DNA of 24,970 nt, taken from NCBI GenBank assembly GCA_905215325.1, contig CAJMPP010000031.1:1-24970 (forward strand). The letters run 5' to 3'. Shown piece by piece: positions 8,240 to 15,300 of the stretch. Positions within the stretch are counted from its first letter, which is position 1. Each line of letters starts with the position of its first letter. Origin of the DNA: an uncultured bacterium. Its GTDB lineage: Bacteria; Actinomycetota; Coriobacteriia; Coriobacteriales; Eggerthellaceae. Under the pieces are notes generated by a model, which was given only the letters and a program-made list of their open reading frames with translations, was not told where the DNA came from and ran no database searches. The translations under genes were made by a program, and so were the position numbers.

Positions 8240-9244
8240 CTAGCGCCCCCCCTCGTTGGATGAATTGCCGTTGCCGGAGTCGTTGGAGCTGCTCGAGCTA
8301 GACGAGGAGCTGCTCGAACTTCCCGTGTTGGAGCCGCTGGAGTTATTGGAGCCGCTTGCGGAAGTGGAGCTGCCGGAGCGCGTGGAATCCGAATCATCGT
8401 CATCGGATGCGCCCACGCTGGACACCACCAGCACGTCCTCGAGCGTATCGATGGAATCGTTCGGAGAGACCACGATGCGTCGGCTGGTATCGCCCTGCTG
8501 GGCGTCCACCTTCACCACCGTGCCGATGATAAGGCCGCGTGCGTAGCTTCCGCCCAGACCTGAGGTGACGATGACGTCGCCGACGTTCACCTCGGCGTCG
8601 GCATCCAGGTCCTCAAGATACAGAAGGCCGATCAGGCTGCCGCGCAGGATGCCCTCGGCGCGGCTGGACTGCACCATGGCCGCGGCACCGGATTGCGGGT
8701 CGGTGAGCAAGCGCACCGTTGCGGTGCTTCCGCTGGCCGACACCACCTGGCCCACCACGCCGGAGGTCCCGATAACCGTTTGGCCGGTCGAGATGCCCTC
8801 GTTGGTTCCCTTGTTGATGATGACCGTCTGGCTCCACGCCTCGGAGCTTCGGCCGATGACGCGAGCACCCGTGCCCTCGATCTGGTAGTTGTCCTTCAAA
8901 TCGAGCAGCTTCTGCAGGCGCTGCGCCTCTTGCTTATACTCTTCCATCTGGGCATATTGCTGCTCGAGCTGGCTGTTGTACTCGCGCAAGCCCGTCAAGG
9001 TGTTCTGGTCGGCCGTGATGTTCTCCATGGTGTCGCCCACTGTGGAGGTTGCGGCCTCCACTGAGCCGCCCACGATGCGCAGCGGGCTGACGGCGCCCGA
9101 CACCGCAGACTGCAGCGTGTGCAGCGGACCTGCCGAACCCTCGCGCCCGTAAGCCGTGACCATGATGATGCTAGCTGCAATCAAGCCTATAAGCAGCGCT
9201 CGGCGCATAAGCGCCGAGCTTTGTTGTTGAAAATTAAGAGCCAT
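8240..9244 (-). CDS. mreC: MreC with a serine-rich C-terminal tail
   Basis: A 334-residue bitopic protein. A short cytoplasmic N-terminus is followed by a membrane helix (~13-31, MRRALLIGLIAASIIMVTAY), a coiled coil (~85-117, rich in Gln/Glu/Leu) and the MreC beta domain (~125-275, with VIGTSGVVGQV and VGDVIVTSGLGG). From ~280 the chain turns into a Asp/Ser then Ser/Asn/Gly tail with 12 consecutive serines (309-320). MreC scaffolds the elongasome outside the membrane and activates PBP2. The tail is not part of the core MreC fold and would lie on the wall side. The ATG has only a weak ribosome site (AGGACAG, about 13 nt away), and 15 bp separate it from mreB. Confidence 0.94.
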   Translation of the reverse strand: MALNFQQQSSALMRRALLIGLIAASIIMVTAYGREGSAGPLHTLQSAVSGAVSPLRIVGGSVEAATSTVGDTMENITADQNTLTGLREYNSQLEQQYAQMEEYKQEAQRLQKLLDLKDNYQIEGTGARVIGRSSEAWSQTVIINKGTNEGISTGQTVIGTSGVVGQVVSASGSTATVRLLTDPQSGAAAMVQSSRAEGILRGSLIGLLYLEDLDADAEVNVGDVIVTSGLGGSYARGLIIGTVVKVDAQQGDTSRRIVVSPNDSIDTLEDVLVVSSVGASDDDDSDSTRSGSSTSASGSNNSSGSNTGSSSSSSSSSSSSNDSGNGNSSNEGGR

Positions 9245-9259
9245 AACGTTGAGGCTGTC

Positions 9260-10315
9260 CTATTTCGATCGCATGAGCGTCTGCTTGAGCGCCTGCGGGG
9301 TTTCGAGAACCTTCAGGCAGCCCATGACCACGTTCGTCAAAGCCGTCTCGCTCACCCACACTGGGATTTCCAGCTTATCGGTAAGGTAGCGATCCAAGCC
9401 GGAAAGCAAACCGCCGCCACCGGTGAGCAGGATGCCGTTCTGGATGATATCCGACGCCAGGTCGGGGTTGGTCTTCTTAAACGTCTCCTTGATGTGCACC
9501 ACCATCTCCTCGCACGGGGCGATGAGCGCCTGACGGACATCCTCGGACTGGATGGTGACTTCCTTGGGCTGCTCGGTGATGACGTCCTGGCCGGAGATGA
9601 TCATGTCGCGTTCGCGGCCGTCCTCGAACGGCAGGATGGAGCCGATCTTGATCTTGATGATCTCGGCGGTACGCTCGCCGATCTTGATGCCCAGAAGGTC
9701 GCGCAGGTGCATGGCGATGGCCTCGTCCATGCGATTGCCGGCCAAGCGCAGGCTGGAGGACGTGACGATGCCGCCCAAGGAGATGACGGCCACCTCGGTG
9801 GTGCCGCCGCCGATGTCGACGACCATGGAGCCGGTAGGTTCGGTGACGGGCAGGTCGGCGCCCATGGCAGCGGCCATGGGTTCCTCGATCAGGTACGCCT
9901 GGCGGGCACCAGCCTGCACGGCGGCCTCGAACACGGCGCGCTTCTCAACGGAGGTGGCGCCGCACGGGATGCAGATGACGATGCGGGGCTTGGCCTGCCA
10001 CGGGTACTTGCGCGGCGCGGCCTTGTTGATGAACGCGCTGATCATGGCCTCGGTGACGTCGTAATCGGCCACCACGCCGTCGTGCAGCGGATGCTCGGCC
10101 GAGAACGCGTCGGGCGTATGGTTAATCATGTTCTTCGCCTCGTGGCCGACGGCCAGGACGCGATGGGTGCTTTTCTCGATTGCGACGACGGAGGGCTCGT
10201 TGACGACGATGCCTTCGCCGGGAATGGCGACCAGGGTATTCGCGGTGCCGAGGTCGATGGCCATGTCGCACGACATCTGGCCAGTGAGACCCGAGAAGAA
10301 ATCCAAGAATGACAT
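9260..10315 (-). CDS. mreB: MreB, actin-like rod-shape protein
   Basis: A 351-residue bacterial actin that forms membrane-bound filaments orienting lateral wall synthesis. The phosphate-1 loop DLGTANT is at 21-27, the phosphate-2 motif DIGGGTTEV at 167-175, and the adenosine motif LLTGGGGLLSGL near 300. The N-terminal MSFLDFFSGL could form the amphipathic membrane-binding helix. It is the first gene of the eight-gene minus-strand block. The ATG follows AAGGGG, and an extended -10 promoter lies about 40-50 bp upstream. A second mreB/mbl paralogue is not seen here. Confidence 0.96.
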   Translation of the reverse strand: MSFLDFFSGLTGQMSCDMAIDLGTANTLVAIPGEGIVVNEPSVVAIEKSTHRVLAVGHEAKNMINHTPDAFSAEHPLHDGVVADYDVTEAMISAFINKAAPRKYPWQAKPRIVICIPCGATSVEKRAVFEAAVQAGARQAYLIEEPMAAAMGADLPVTEPTGSMVVDIGGGTTEVAVISLGGIVTSSSLRLAGNRMDEAIAMHLRDLLGIKIGERTAEIIKIKIGSILPFEDGRERDMIISGQDVITEQPKEVTIQSEDVRQALIAPCEEMVVHIKETFKKTNPDLASDIIQNGILLTGGGGLLSGLDRYLTDKLEIPVWVSETALTNVVMGCLKVLETPQALKQTLMRSK

Positions 10316-10354
10316 GTAGGCAAACCCCTTGTGCTACGTTTCTAGTGAAATCAG

Positions 10355-10363
10355 ATTCTAGCA
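10355..10363 (-). promoter_or_regulatory. Extended -10 promoter of the mre operon
   Basis: On the minus strand TGC-TAGAAT (10363 to 10355) forms an extended -10 element about 40 nt upstream of the mreB start. No good -35 hexamer is seen 17 nt upstream, which fits an extended -10 promoter. Confidence 0.5.
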
Positions 10364-10383
10364 CAGGCGATTTTACCCGGTTT

Positions 10384-10408
10384 CCCTGCGCATGGAAATC
10401 CATCAGGG
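10384..10408. repeat. Interrupted inverted repeat upstream of mreB
   Basis: CCCTG-CGC-ATGGA-AA-TCCAT-CAGGG: both arms pair perfectly apart from a 3-nt bulge, and the loop is only 2 nt. It sits just upstream of the mreB -10 element, at a position suited to an operator, or it may be a second 3' hairpin for the hydrogenase transcript. No regulator can be named. Confidence 0.4.
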
Positions 10409-10485
10409 GTACGCATTAGGGACGACGAAGGAAAAGCCTGGCGTCTAGGGGACACGTTGCGAGCACCATCTTGCCTATATGCTAG

Positions 10486-10510
10486 AGCGGCCCGCATTCC
10501 GCGGGCCGCT
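10486..10510 (-). terminator. Terminator hairpin of the hydrogenase operon
   Basis: AGCGGCCCGC and GCGGGCCGCT form a perfect 10-bp GC-rich stem with loop ATTCC, 22 bp after the hydrogenase large-subunit stop. On the minus strand the U-tract is poor. The plus strand has TTTCGTT after the stem, so it could act in either direction. Confidence 0.6.
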
Positions 10511-10532
10511 TTCGTTCATGCTATTCGATTCC

Positions 10533-11828
10533 TTAATGCACACTGCAGCTGAAGCAGGGGTCGTAGGCTCGCACGAGCTTCTCGACCTCGGCGCGCACCT
10601 CCGGCGCCTCCGCGCCGTCGGCTATGAGCTTCTCGGCCAGCACGCGCATGTCTGCCTCCAGGTTCGCGCAGTTCTGCGCCGTGGGGGTCATGATGGTGGC
10701 GTGCACCACGCGGCCGGCGTCGTCGAGCTCGAGCTGATGGAACACCGTGCCTCGCGGCGCCTCGGTGAAGCCAGTGCCCACGCCCGCGCACACCTCGAAC
10801 GGCACCGGGACGCTATCGCCCTCGAACGGACCGTCGGGCTCGGCAAGCTTGCGGCACAGATCGGCGCAACGTCCCAGCGCATCGAGTACCTCAACCGCCT
10901 GGGCGACGTTGTTCAGGAACGGGTTGCGCTCGGGCGGGCGCAGGCCGGCCTTGGCGGCTGCAACCTTCGCCTCCTGCGAAAGCGCGCCCCACGACGCGTT
11001 GATGCGCGCCAGCGCGCCGGTGAAGTAGGTCTTCCCCGTCTGCCTGCAGCGGGCGAACAGCGCCGCGGAATGCGACACCTCGTATTCCTCGACCTGCTCG
11101 CAAGCCTTATCGGCATCGAACGTGACGCCCGCATCCAAGAAGCGCGCCCAGCGGCTGTCGGCCACCGGATAGCGGCCTTCGGCCACCATGGCCATCATGT
11201 CGCCCTGGGTGGCGATATCGGGAACGGTGAAACCGTTGAACAGGTCGACCACCGCACGGGCGAACTCGCGCTCGGCGTCCAGCTTGTCGGCCATGGCCAG
11301 GTACTCGTCACGCGTTGGCTCGTGGGTGAAGCCGCCCACCACCGCGGTGATCGGGTGGATGGAGCGCCCGCCCACCAGGTTGCACAGCTGGTTGCCCAAA
11401 GACTTCAGGCCCAGCGCCTGGTCGAACAGCTCAGGGTTGGCCTTGGCAAGCGGGAACACGCTTGCCATGTCCAGGAAGTCGGGCGCGGCGAACACGAACA
11501 GGTGCGACGCATGATTTTGCAAGTAGCTGCCGTACACCAGAAGCTCGCGCAAGGCGCGCGTGCGGTCGGTGACCTCCACGCCGAAGATGCGCTCGATGGC
11601 CAGGATGTCGGTGATCACGTGGCTTGCCGAGCAGATGCCGCACACGCGGCTGGCGATATACGACACGTCGGCGAACTTGCGGCCCACCACCATGGACTCG
11701 AACAGGCGCGCCGGCTCCACCACGTTCATCTCGCACGTTTCCACCGCACCGTCTTTGATGGACAGATGCACGTTGCCATGGCCCTCAACGCGGGCGATAT
11801 GGTCTACCGAAATGGCGGTCCTCGTCAT
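10533..11828 (-). CDS. [NiFe] hydrogenase large (alpha) subunit, group 3-like, no maturation tail
   Basis: A 431-residue catalytic subunit of a cytoplasmic NAD(P)-coupled hydrogenase related to the archaeal four-subunit sulfhydrogenases. The nickel ligands are in RVCGICSASH (Cys63, Cys66) and the C-terminal DPCFSCSVH (Cys425, Cys428). The stop codon TAA directly follows His431. Most large subunits have a further C-terminal peptide that a dedicated protease removes after Ni insertion; here there is none. The start is ATG at 11828, because AGGAGG lies 9 nt upstream and the conserved N-terminus RTAISVDHIARVEGHGN begins there; the longer frame to 11960 overlaps the small-subunit gene and is unsupported. 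It is the last gene of the operon, 13 bp after the delta gene. No hyp maturation genes or endopeptidase are in the window. Confidence 0.94.
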   Translation of the reverse strand: MTRTAISVDHIARVEGHGNVHLSIKDGAVETCEMNVVEPARLFESMVVGRKFADVSYIASRVCGICSASHVITDILAIERIFGVEVTDRTRALRELLVYGSYLQNHASHLFVFAAPDFLDMASVFPLAKANPELFDQALGLKSLGNQLCNLVGGRSIHPITAVVGGFTHEPTRDEYLAMADKLDAEREFARAVVDLFNGFTVPDIATQGDMMAMVAEGRYPVADSRWARFLDAGVTFDADKACEQVEEYEVSHSAALFARCRQTGKTYFTGALARINASWGALSQEAKVAAAKAGLRPPERNPFLNNVAQAVEVLDALGRCADLCRKLAEPDGPFEGDSVPVPFEVCAGVGTGFTEAPRGTVFHQLELDDAGRVVHATIMTPTAQNCANLEADMRVLAEKLIADGAEAPEVRAEVEKLVRAYDPCFSCSVH

Positions 11829-11841
11829 ATCGATTCGCCTC

Positions 11842-12624
11842 CTATTCGCGCGCCGACTGCACGCGTTCAACCTGGTTGAACAGCGCCAGCGCCTCGTCGA
11901 AATCATCCGGGTCCACGCCCGCGCGCTCGCACGCGGCGCGTGCGGCCTCAAGGTTGGCATCGGGGGAAAGCCCGCGGCAGCCGTTGCACGCCCGCCCGAG
12001 GTTCACGCACTTCGCACCGCAGCCGGCCACCGTCACCAGGCCCAGGCACAGCTGGCCCTGGTCGAAGAAGCAGTCGGTGCCGTTGCGCTTGCACTGCCCG
12101 CACATGGTGCCCGTGCGGTCGAACTTGTTCGAGCCGTACAGCGCGCGCTGCAGCACGTCGATGAAGTCCATGGTGTCGATCGGGCAGCAGCGCACCGTGT
12201 GATCGACATCGATGACCGCGCCCACCGGGCGCGGCACCACCATGGAGCCGCAGGCTGCGGGCACGTCCTGGTACACCTGGCTCGGGCGCTTGAAGAAGTT
12301 ACGCGCGGCGATGCCGGGAATGCCAGCAGTGGCGGCGCAGGCGCCCAAGGCGATGACGCACTTGGCGCGTTCGCGCAGCTTGCGCACCGTGGCCTCGGAT
12401 TCCTCGGTGGTCACGGCGCCCTCGATGACGGCCACGTCGAACTCCTCCGGCATGGGCTCGCTGGAAGCCAGCTGCCAATAACGCAGGTCGATCTGGCCGA
12501 GCACATCGGTCAGGTGTTCCTCGACGTTGGTGATCTGAAGCTGGCAGCCGAAGCAGCTGGCAAGCCCGACCACCACAACGCGCGGAAGGTCGCGCGCCTG
12601 GCGCTCGTCGTTTCCGCATCCCAT
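11842..12624 (-). CDS. [NiFe] hydrogenase small (delta) subunit
   Basis: A 260-residue electron-transfer subunit. The proximal [4Fe-4S] ligands are in CFGC (Cys24, Cys27), GACA (Cys96) and RCCP (Cys147). Eight more cysteines (175, 178, 185, 193, 202, 206, 213, 216) could hold two further clusters, as in the sulfhydrogenase delta subunit. There is no Tat signal, so it is cytoplasmic. I prefer the ATG at 12624, which has GGGAGG 7 nt upstream. An ATG at 12639, directly after the gamma stop, would add five residues (MGGTN) but has a poorer ribosome site (CAGGGG, ~10 nt). The upstream GGGAGG overlaps the end of that alternative start, suggesting coupled translation. It pairs with the large subunit encoded just downstream. 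Confidence 0.93.
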   Translation of the reverse strand: MGCGNDERQARDLPRVVVVGLASCFGCQLQITNVEEHLTDVLGQIDLRYWQLASSEPMPEEFDVAVIEGAVTTEESEATVRKLRERAKCVIALGACAATAGIPGIAARNFFKRPSQVYQDVPAACGSMVVPRPVGAVIDVDHTVRCCPIDTMDFIDVLQRALYGSNKFDRTGTMCGQCKRNGTDCFFDQGQLCLGLVTVAGCGAKCVNLGRACNGCRGLSPDANLEAARAACERAGVDPDDFDEALALFNQVERVQSARE

Positions 12625-12639
12625 GTTCGTGCCTCCCAT

Positions 12640-13551
12640 CTACATCGACCCCTGGATGTTCTTCGCTTCCCAATAGTTGAACACGGGCCCGTCGATGCAG
12701 CAGTATTGATGCCCGATCTGGCAGTGGCCGCACTTGCCCATGCCGCACTTCATATGGCGCTCGAAGCTCATGTAGATATGGTCGTAGCTGATGCCCTTCT
12801 TGCGCATCTCGGCGACCACGAAGCGATACATCACCGGCGGGCCGCACACCGCGCCGAAGGTGTTCGCCGGGCTGATCTCAAGATGCTCGAAGGGCTTGGT
12901 GACCAGGCCCACTTCGCCATCCCAGGTGTCGTCGGGGTTGTCGACGGTCAGGTACAGGTCGAAGTCCTTGCGGTGACGCCACATCTCGAACTGGTTGCGG
13001 AACATGACCTCGGAGGGGTTCTTCGAACCGTAGATGATGGTTACCTTGCCGAAGTCGCTGCGCTCGTCGTGGATGTTGTTGATAAGGCTGCGAAGCGGCG
13101 CGATGCCCAGGCCGCCTGCCACCAGCAGGATGTCGTGGCCCTTCATCTCCTCGAACGGGAAGCCGCGGCCGAAGGGCCCGCGGATGCCCACGATGTCGCC
13201 GCACTGCATCTTGTGCAGCGCCTCGGTGAAACGACCGGCGCGACGCACGCACAGCTCGATGAAGCCGCGCTTGGAGGGGCTCGACGAGATGGAGATCGGA
13301 GCCTCGCCCACGCCGAAGATGGTCAGCTCGACGAACTGGCCCGGCTCATGGCGGAACGCCTCGCGGATGCGCTCGTCGATCAGGCGGAACTCGAACAGCT
13401 TCTCGGTTGCCGTCAACTCGGTGATGGATGTGATGCGCGCCGGCCACGGGCGATACGGGTTAGCGGCCATGAGCTCCTGCCCCGTCATCGCTGCCGGCTC
13501 ATCGTGGTACGGCGATACGACCACGGGGTTGAAATCGGTGTTAGCAGGCAC
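12640..13551 (-). CDS. Hydrogenase gamma subunit, FAD/NAD(P)- and [2Fe-2S]-binding
   Basis: A 303-residue ferredoxin-reductase-type subunit that passes electrons between NAD(P)(H) and the hydrogenase Fe-S chain. It has a FAD-binding barrel (~36-130, with PISISSSPSKRG and VGIRGPFGRGFP), a nucleotide-binding domain with VAGGLGIAPLRSL (144-156) and AVCGPPVMYRF (~235-244), and a C-terminal [2Fe-2S] motif with Cys269, 274, 277 and 284 or 285. The start is GTG at 13551, preceded by AAGGGGG at 6 nt, and it overlaps the end of the beta gene by 11 bp. Homologues include the sulfhydrogenase gamma subunit and AsrB of anaerobic sulfite reductase, but the adjacent [NiFe] genes decide for hydrogenase. NADH versus NADPH preference cannot be read from the sequence. 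Confidence 0.92.
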   Translation of the reverse strand: MPANTDFNPVVVSPYHDEPAAMTGQELMAANPYRPWPARITSITELTATEKLFEFRLIDERIREAFRHEPGQFVELTIFGVGEAPISISSSPSKRGFIELCVRRAGRFTEALHKMQCGDIVGIRGPFGRGFPFEEMKGHDILLVAGGLGIAPLRSLINNIHDERSDFGKVTIIYGSKNPSEVMFRNQFEMWRHRKDFDLYLTVDNPDDTWDGEVGLVTKPFEHLEISPANTFGAVCGPPVMYRFVVAEMRKKGISYDHIYMSFERHMKCGMGKCGHCQIGHQYCCIDGPVFNYWEAKNIQGSM

Positions 13552-14578
13552 CTTCGGCCCCCTTCTTCTCGAAGAACTCCAGCACGCGAATGGGGTTGAT
13601 GTCGGCCTTGCACGCCTTCACGCAACGACCGCAGCCCACGCACAGCATGCGGTCGTAGGTGGCCAGAAAGCCGTTGAGCTTGTGATACATGCGATGGCGC
13701 ACGCGCTCACGGCCCGTGGGGCGGAAGTTGTGCCCACCGGCCACCACGGCGAACTGCGGAGAAGTGCACGCATCCCAAATGCGCTGGCGCTCGCCGGTTT
13801 GCCCGTCGGGGTCGAGCACATCCTGGATATCGAAGCAGAAGCACGTCGGGCACACGGCGGCGCAGGCGTTGCAGGCCAGGCACTTGCTGCCCAGCTCCTC
13901 CCAAAACGGGTCGGAGTGGAACGCGTCCATGAGCATGGCCACGTCCTGGATCTCGGGGATATCGGGATTGAACGCCGCCTGGCGCGCACGTGTGGCGTGG
14001 CGGAACTCGATACGGTCCTCGTTGGTGGCGTCGCGCAGGTCGACGGCGGACTCGAGGATGTTAGCTGCCTCGACGCTGGAGATGCTGACCAAGAACTTAT
14101 CGCCTAGACGATGAAGGAACAGGTCGTAGCCGAAACGCGCCTCGTCGGCATCCCACAGGCTGCAGAAGCAATCGGAGTCGGGGCTGCATGACACGCCCAC
14201 GATCAACGTGGCGGCGCGTCGGGCCTTATAGTACGGATCGGGATAGCGTCCGTCGCGGAACACCAGGTCCAGACGGTTGATGGCGTTGATGTCGCACGCA
14301 TGGGCGCCGAAGATCACACGCGGAACCACTTCCTCCTGGAAATCGGCCACCTCGTTGGTGGCGGCGTTGTAACGCATGAGCGTTTCGGTGGGAGGAAGGA
14401 AGTAGCGCTTCGGCGATGCGAGCGTGGTGTCGTAGGCCAGGTCCATCTCGTCAGGCGAGCTGATGGCCTCGAACGAATAGTGCGCACCGCGCTTCACAGG
14501 GGCCACGACCTCGTAGCCGTCCATGAATGCCGACACCAATGCGGGTAGCTCCGCGGCGTCGAAAACTCGATAGAGCAT
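13541..14578 (-). CDS. Hydrogenase beta subunit, dicluster 4Fe-4S protein
   Basis: A 345-residue electron-transfer subunit similar to sulfhydrogenase beta and AsrA. The N-terminal domain contains VIFGAHACDINAI (~88-100) and a CSPDSDCFCS stretch (131-140). The two ferredoxin-like groups are CLACNACAAVC with Cys233, 236, 239 and 243, followed by CPTCFC, and CVGCGRCVKAC with Cys313, 316, 319 and 323. It is the first gene of the operon, and the beta-gamma-delta-alpha order is the same as in the archaeal hydBGDA operon. The ATG has only a weak ribosome site. About 125 nt of leader with alternative hairpins precedes it. Confidence 0.92.
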   Translation of the reverse strand: MLYRVFDAAELPALVSAFMDGYEVVAPVKRGAHYSFEAISSPDEMDLAYDTTLASPKRYFLPPTETLMRYNAATNEVADFQEEVVPRVIFGAHACDINAINRLDLVFRDGRYPDPYYKARRAATLIVGVSCSPDSDCFCSLWDADEARFGYDLFLHRLGDKFLVSISSVEAANILESAVDLRDATNEDRIEFRHATRARQAAFNPDIPEIQDVAMLMDAFHSDPFWEELGSKCLACNACAAVCPTCFCFDIQDVLDPDGQTGERQRIWDACTSPQFAVVAGGHNFRPTGRERVRHRMYHKLNGFLATYDRMLCVGCGRCVKACKADINPIRVLEFFEKKGAEGAC

Positions 14579-14658
14579 GTTTCATCCGTTTCTCGTCTTA
14601 CGGCATTGCGGGCTCCGATATCGCAAGCACCTGCACAGAGATCCGCAGGGCGCTTGCA

Positions 14659-14687
14659 GGCGGCACCGCCGCCCCCCTTAAGGCGGC
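14659..14687 (-). promoter_or_regulatory. Competing hairpins in the hydrogenase leader
   Basis: Three arms lie in a row: GGCGGC (14659-14664), GCCGCC (14668-14673) and GGCGGC (14682-14687). The middle arm can pair with either neighbour, with a 3-nt loop on one side or an 8-nt loop on the other, but not with both. The element is about 70-110 nt upstream of the beta-subunit start and inside the predicted leader. Confidence 0.35.
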
Positions 14688-14709
14688 GTACCGACGGCAA
14701 CACGCGCGA

Positions 14710-14737
14710 ACAGTATTCCAGCATCCCGCCTAATCAA
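14710..14737 (-). promoter_or_regulatory. Candidate promoter of the hydrogenase operon
   Basis: On the minus strand TTGATT (14732-14737) is followed after 16 nt by TACTGT (14710-14715). The -35 element overlaps the U-tract of the ndk terminator. Transcription would begin near 14703, giving a leader of about 125 nt. Confidence 0.35.
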
Positions 14738-14770
14738 AAAGCCCTTTGCCCGCTTGAGCGGGCAAAGGGC
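14736..14770 (-). terminator. Rho-independent terminator of ndk
   Basis: GCCCTTTGCCCGC (14741-14753) and GCGGGCAAAGGGC (14758-14770) form a perfect 13-bp stem with a TTGA/TCAA loop. On the minus strand it is followed by TTTTT. It lies 27 bp after the ndk stop. Confidence 0.93.
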
Positions 14771-14797
14771 CTCCAAAGTTGCAGGATGCCGGTCGGC

Positions 14798-15202
14798 TTA
14801 TGCGAAGAAGATGCCGATCTCGCGCTCAGCGGACTCCGGGGAGTCGGAGCCGTGAATAACATTCTCGTCCATAATCAGACCGAAATCGCCGCGAATCGTG
14901 CCGGGGGCTGCTTCAGCCGGATTAGTGGCGCCCATGAGGGTGCGCACCTTGGCGACGGCGCCCTCGCCGGAGATGACCATCTTCACAACCGGGCCGGAGG
15001 TGATGTAGGAGATGAGGCCGTCGTAGAACGGCTTGCCCTCGTGCTCGGCGTAGTTGGCCTTGGCCTGGTCAAGCGTCACCATGCCCAGCTCCATGCGCTC
15101 GACGGTCAGGCCGGCGCGCTCGAAGCGGTTGACGATCTCGCCGATGTGGCCGTTGCGCACACCGTCGGGCTTGATCATGCTGTAGGTCTTCTGGATAGCC
15201 AT
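14798..15202 (-). CDS. ndk: Nucleoside diphosphate kinase
   Basis: A 134-residue cytosolic enzyme that transfers the gamma phosphate from ATP to other NDPs through a phospho-histidine. The active site is NVIHGSDS with His117. The N-terminal motif QKTYSMIKPDGVRNGHIG (4-21) and GTIRGDFGL (101-109) are typical, and the length is normal for the family. The ATG follows AAAGG. It forms its own transcription unit, ending in a strong terminator, with the TPR gene upstream. Confidence 0.97.
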   Translation of the reverse strand: MAIQKTYSMIKPDGVRNGHIGEIVNRFERAGLTVERMELGMVTLDQAKANYAEHEGKPFYDGLISYITSGPVVKMVISGEGAVAKVRTLMGATNPAEAAPGTIRGDFGLIMDENVIHGSDSPESAEREIGIFFA

Positions 15203-15235
15203 GATTGGTACCTTTCTTCTTATCTCTTATCCCAA

Positions 15236-15255
15236 GCGCCCATTTCCATGGGCGC
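15236..15255 (-). terminator. Hairpin after the TPR gene
   Basis: GCGCCCAT-TTCC-ATGGGCGC is a perfect 8-bp stem with a 4-nt loop, 45 bp after the TPR gene stop and 34 bp before the ndk start. There is no U-tract on the minus strand, so it may be a weak terminator, an RNA-end stabiliser or an ndk leader element. Confidence 0.4.
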
Positions 15256-15300
15256 AGGTTACCTTGGTTGCAGCTCGATGCGCGACTGCACATCAAGCCG

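Noticed and set aside
11829..11960. Extension of the hydrogenase large subunit by 44 residues
   Set aside because: It overlaps the end of the small-subunit gene in another frame, and the conserved N-terminus begins at the ATG with AGGAGG upstream.
12640..14578. Beta/gamma genes as anaerobic sulfite reductase AsrA/AsrB
   Set aside because: The proteins are homologous, but no siroheme AsrC follows. Instead, [NiFe] small and large subunit genes are coupled directly downstream.
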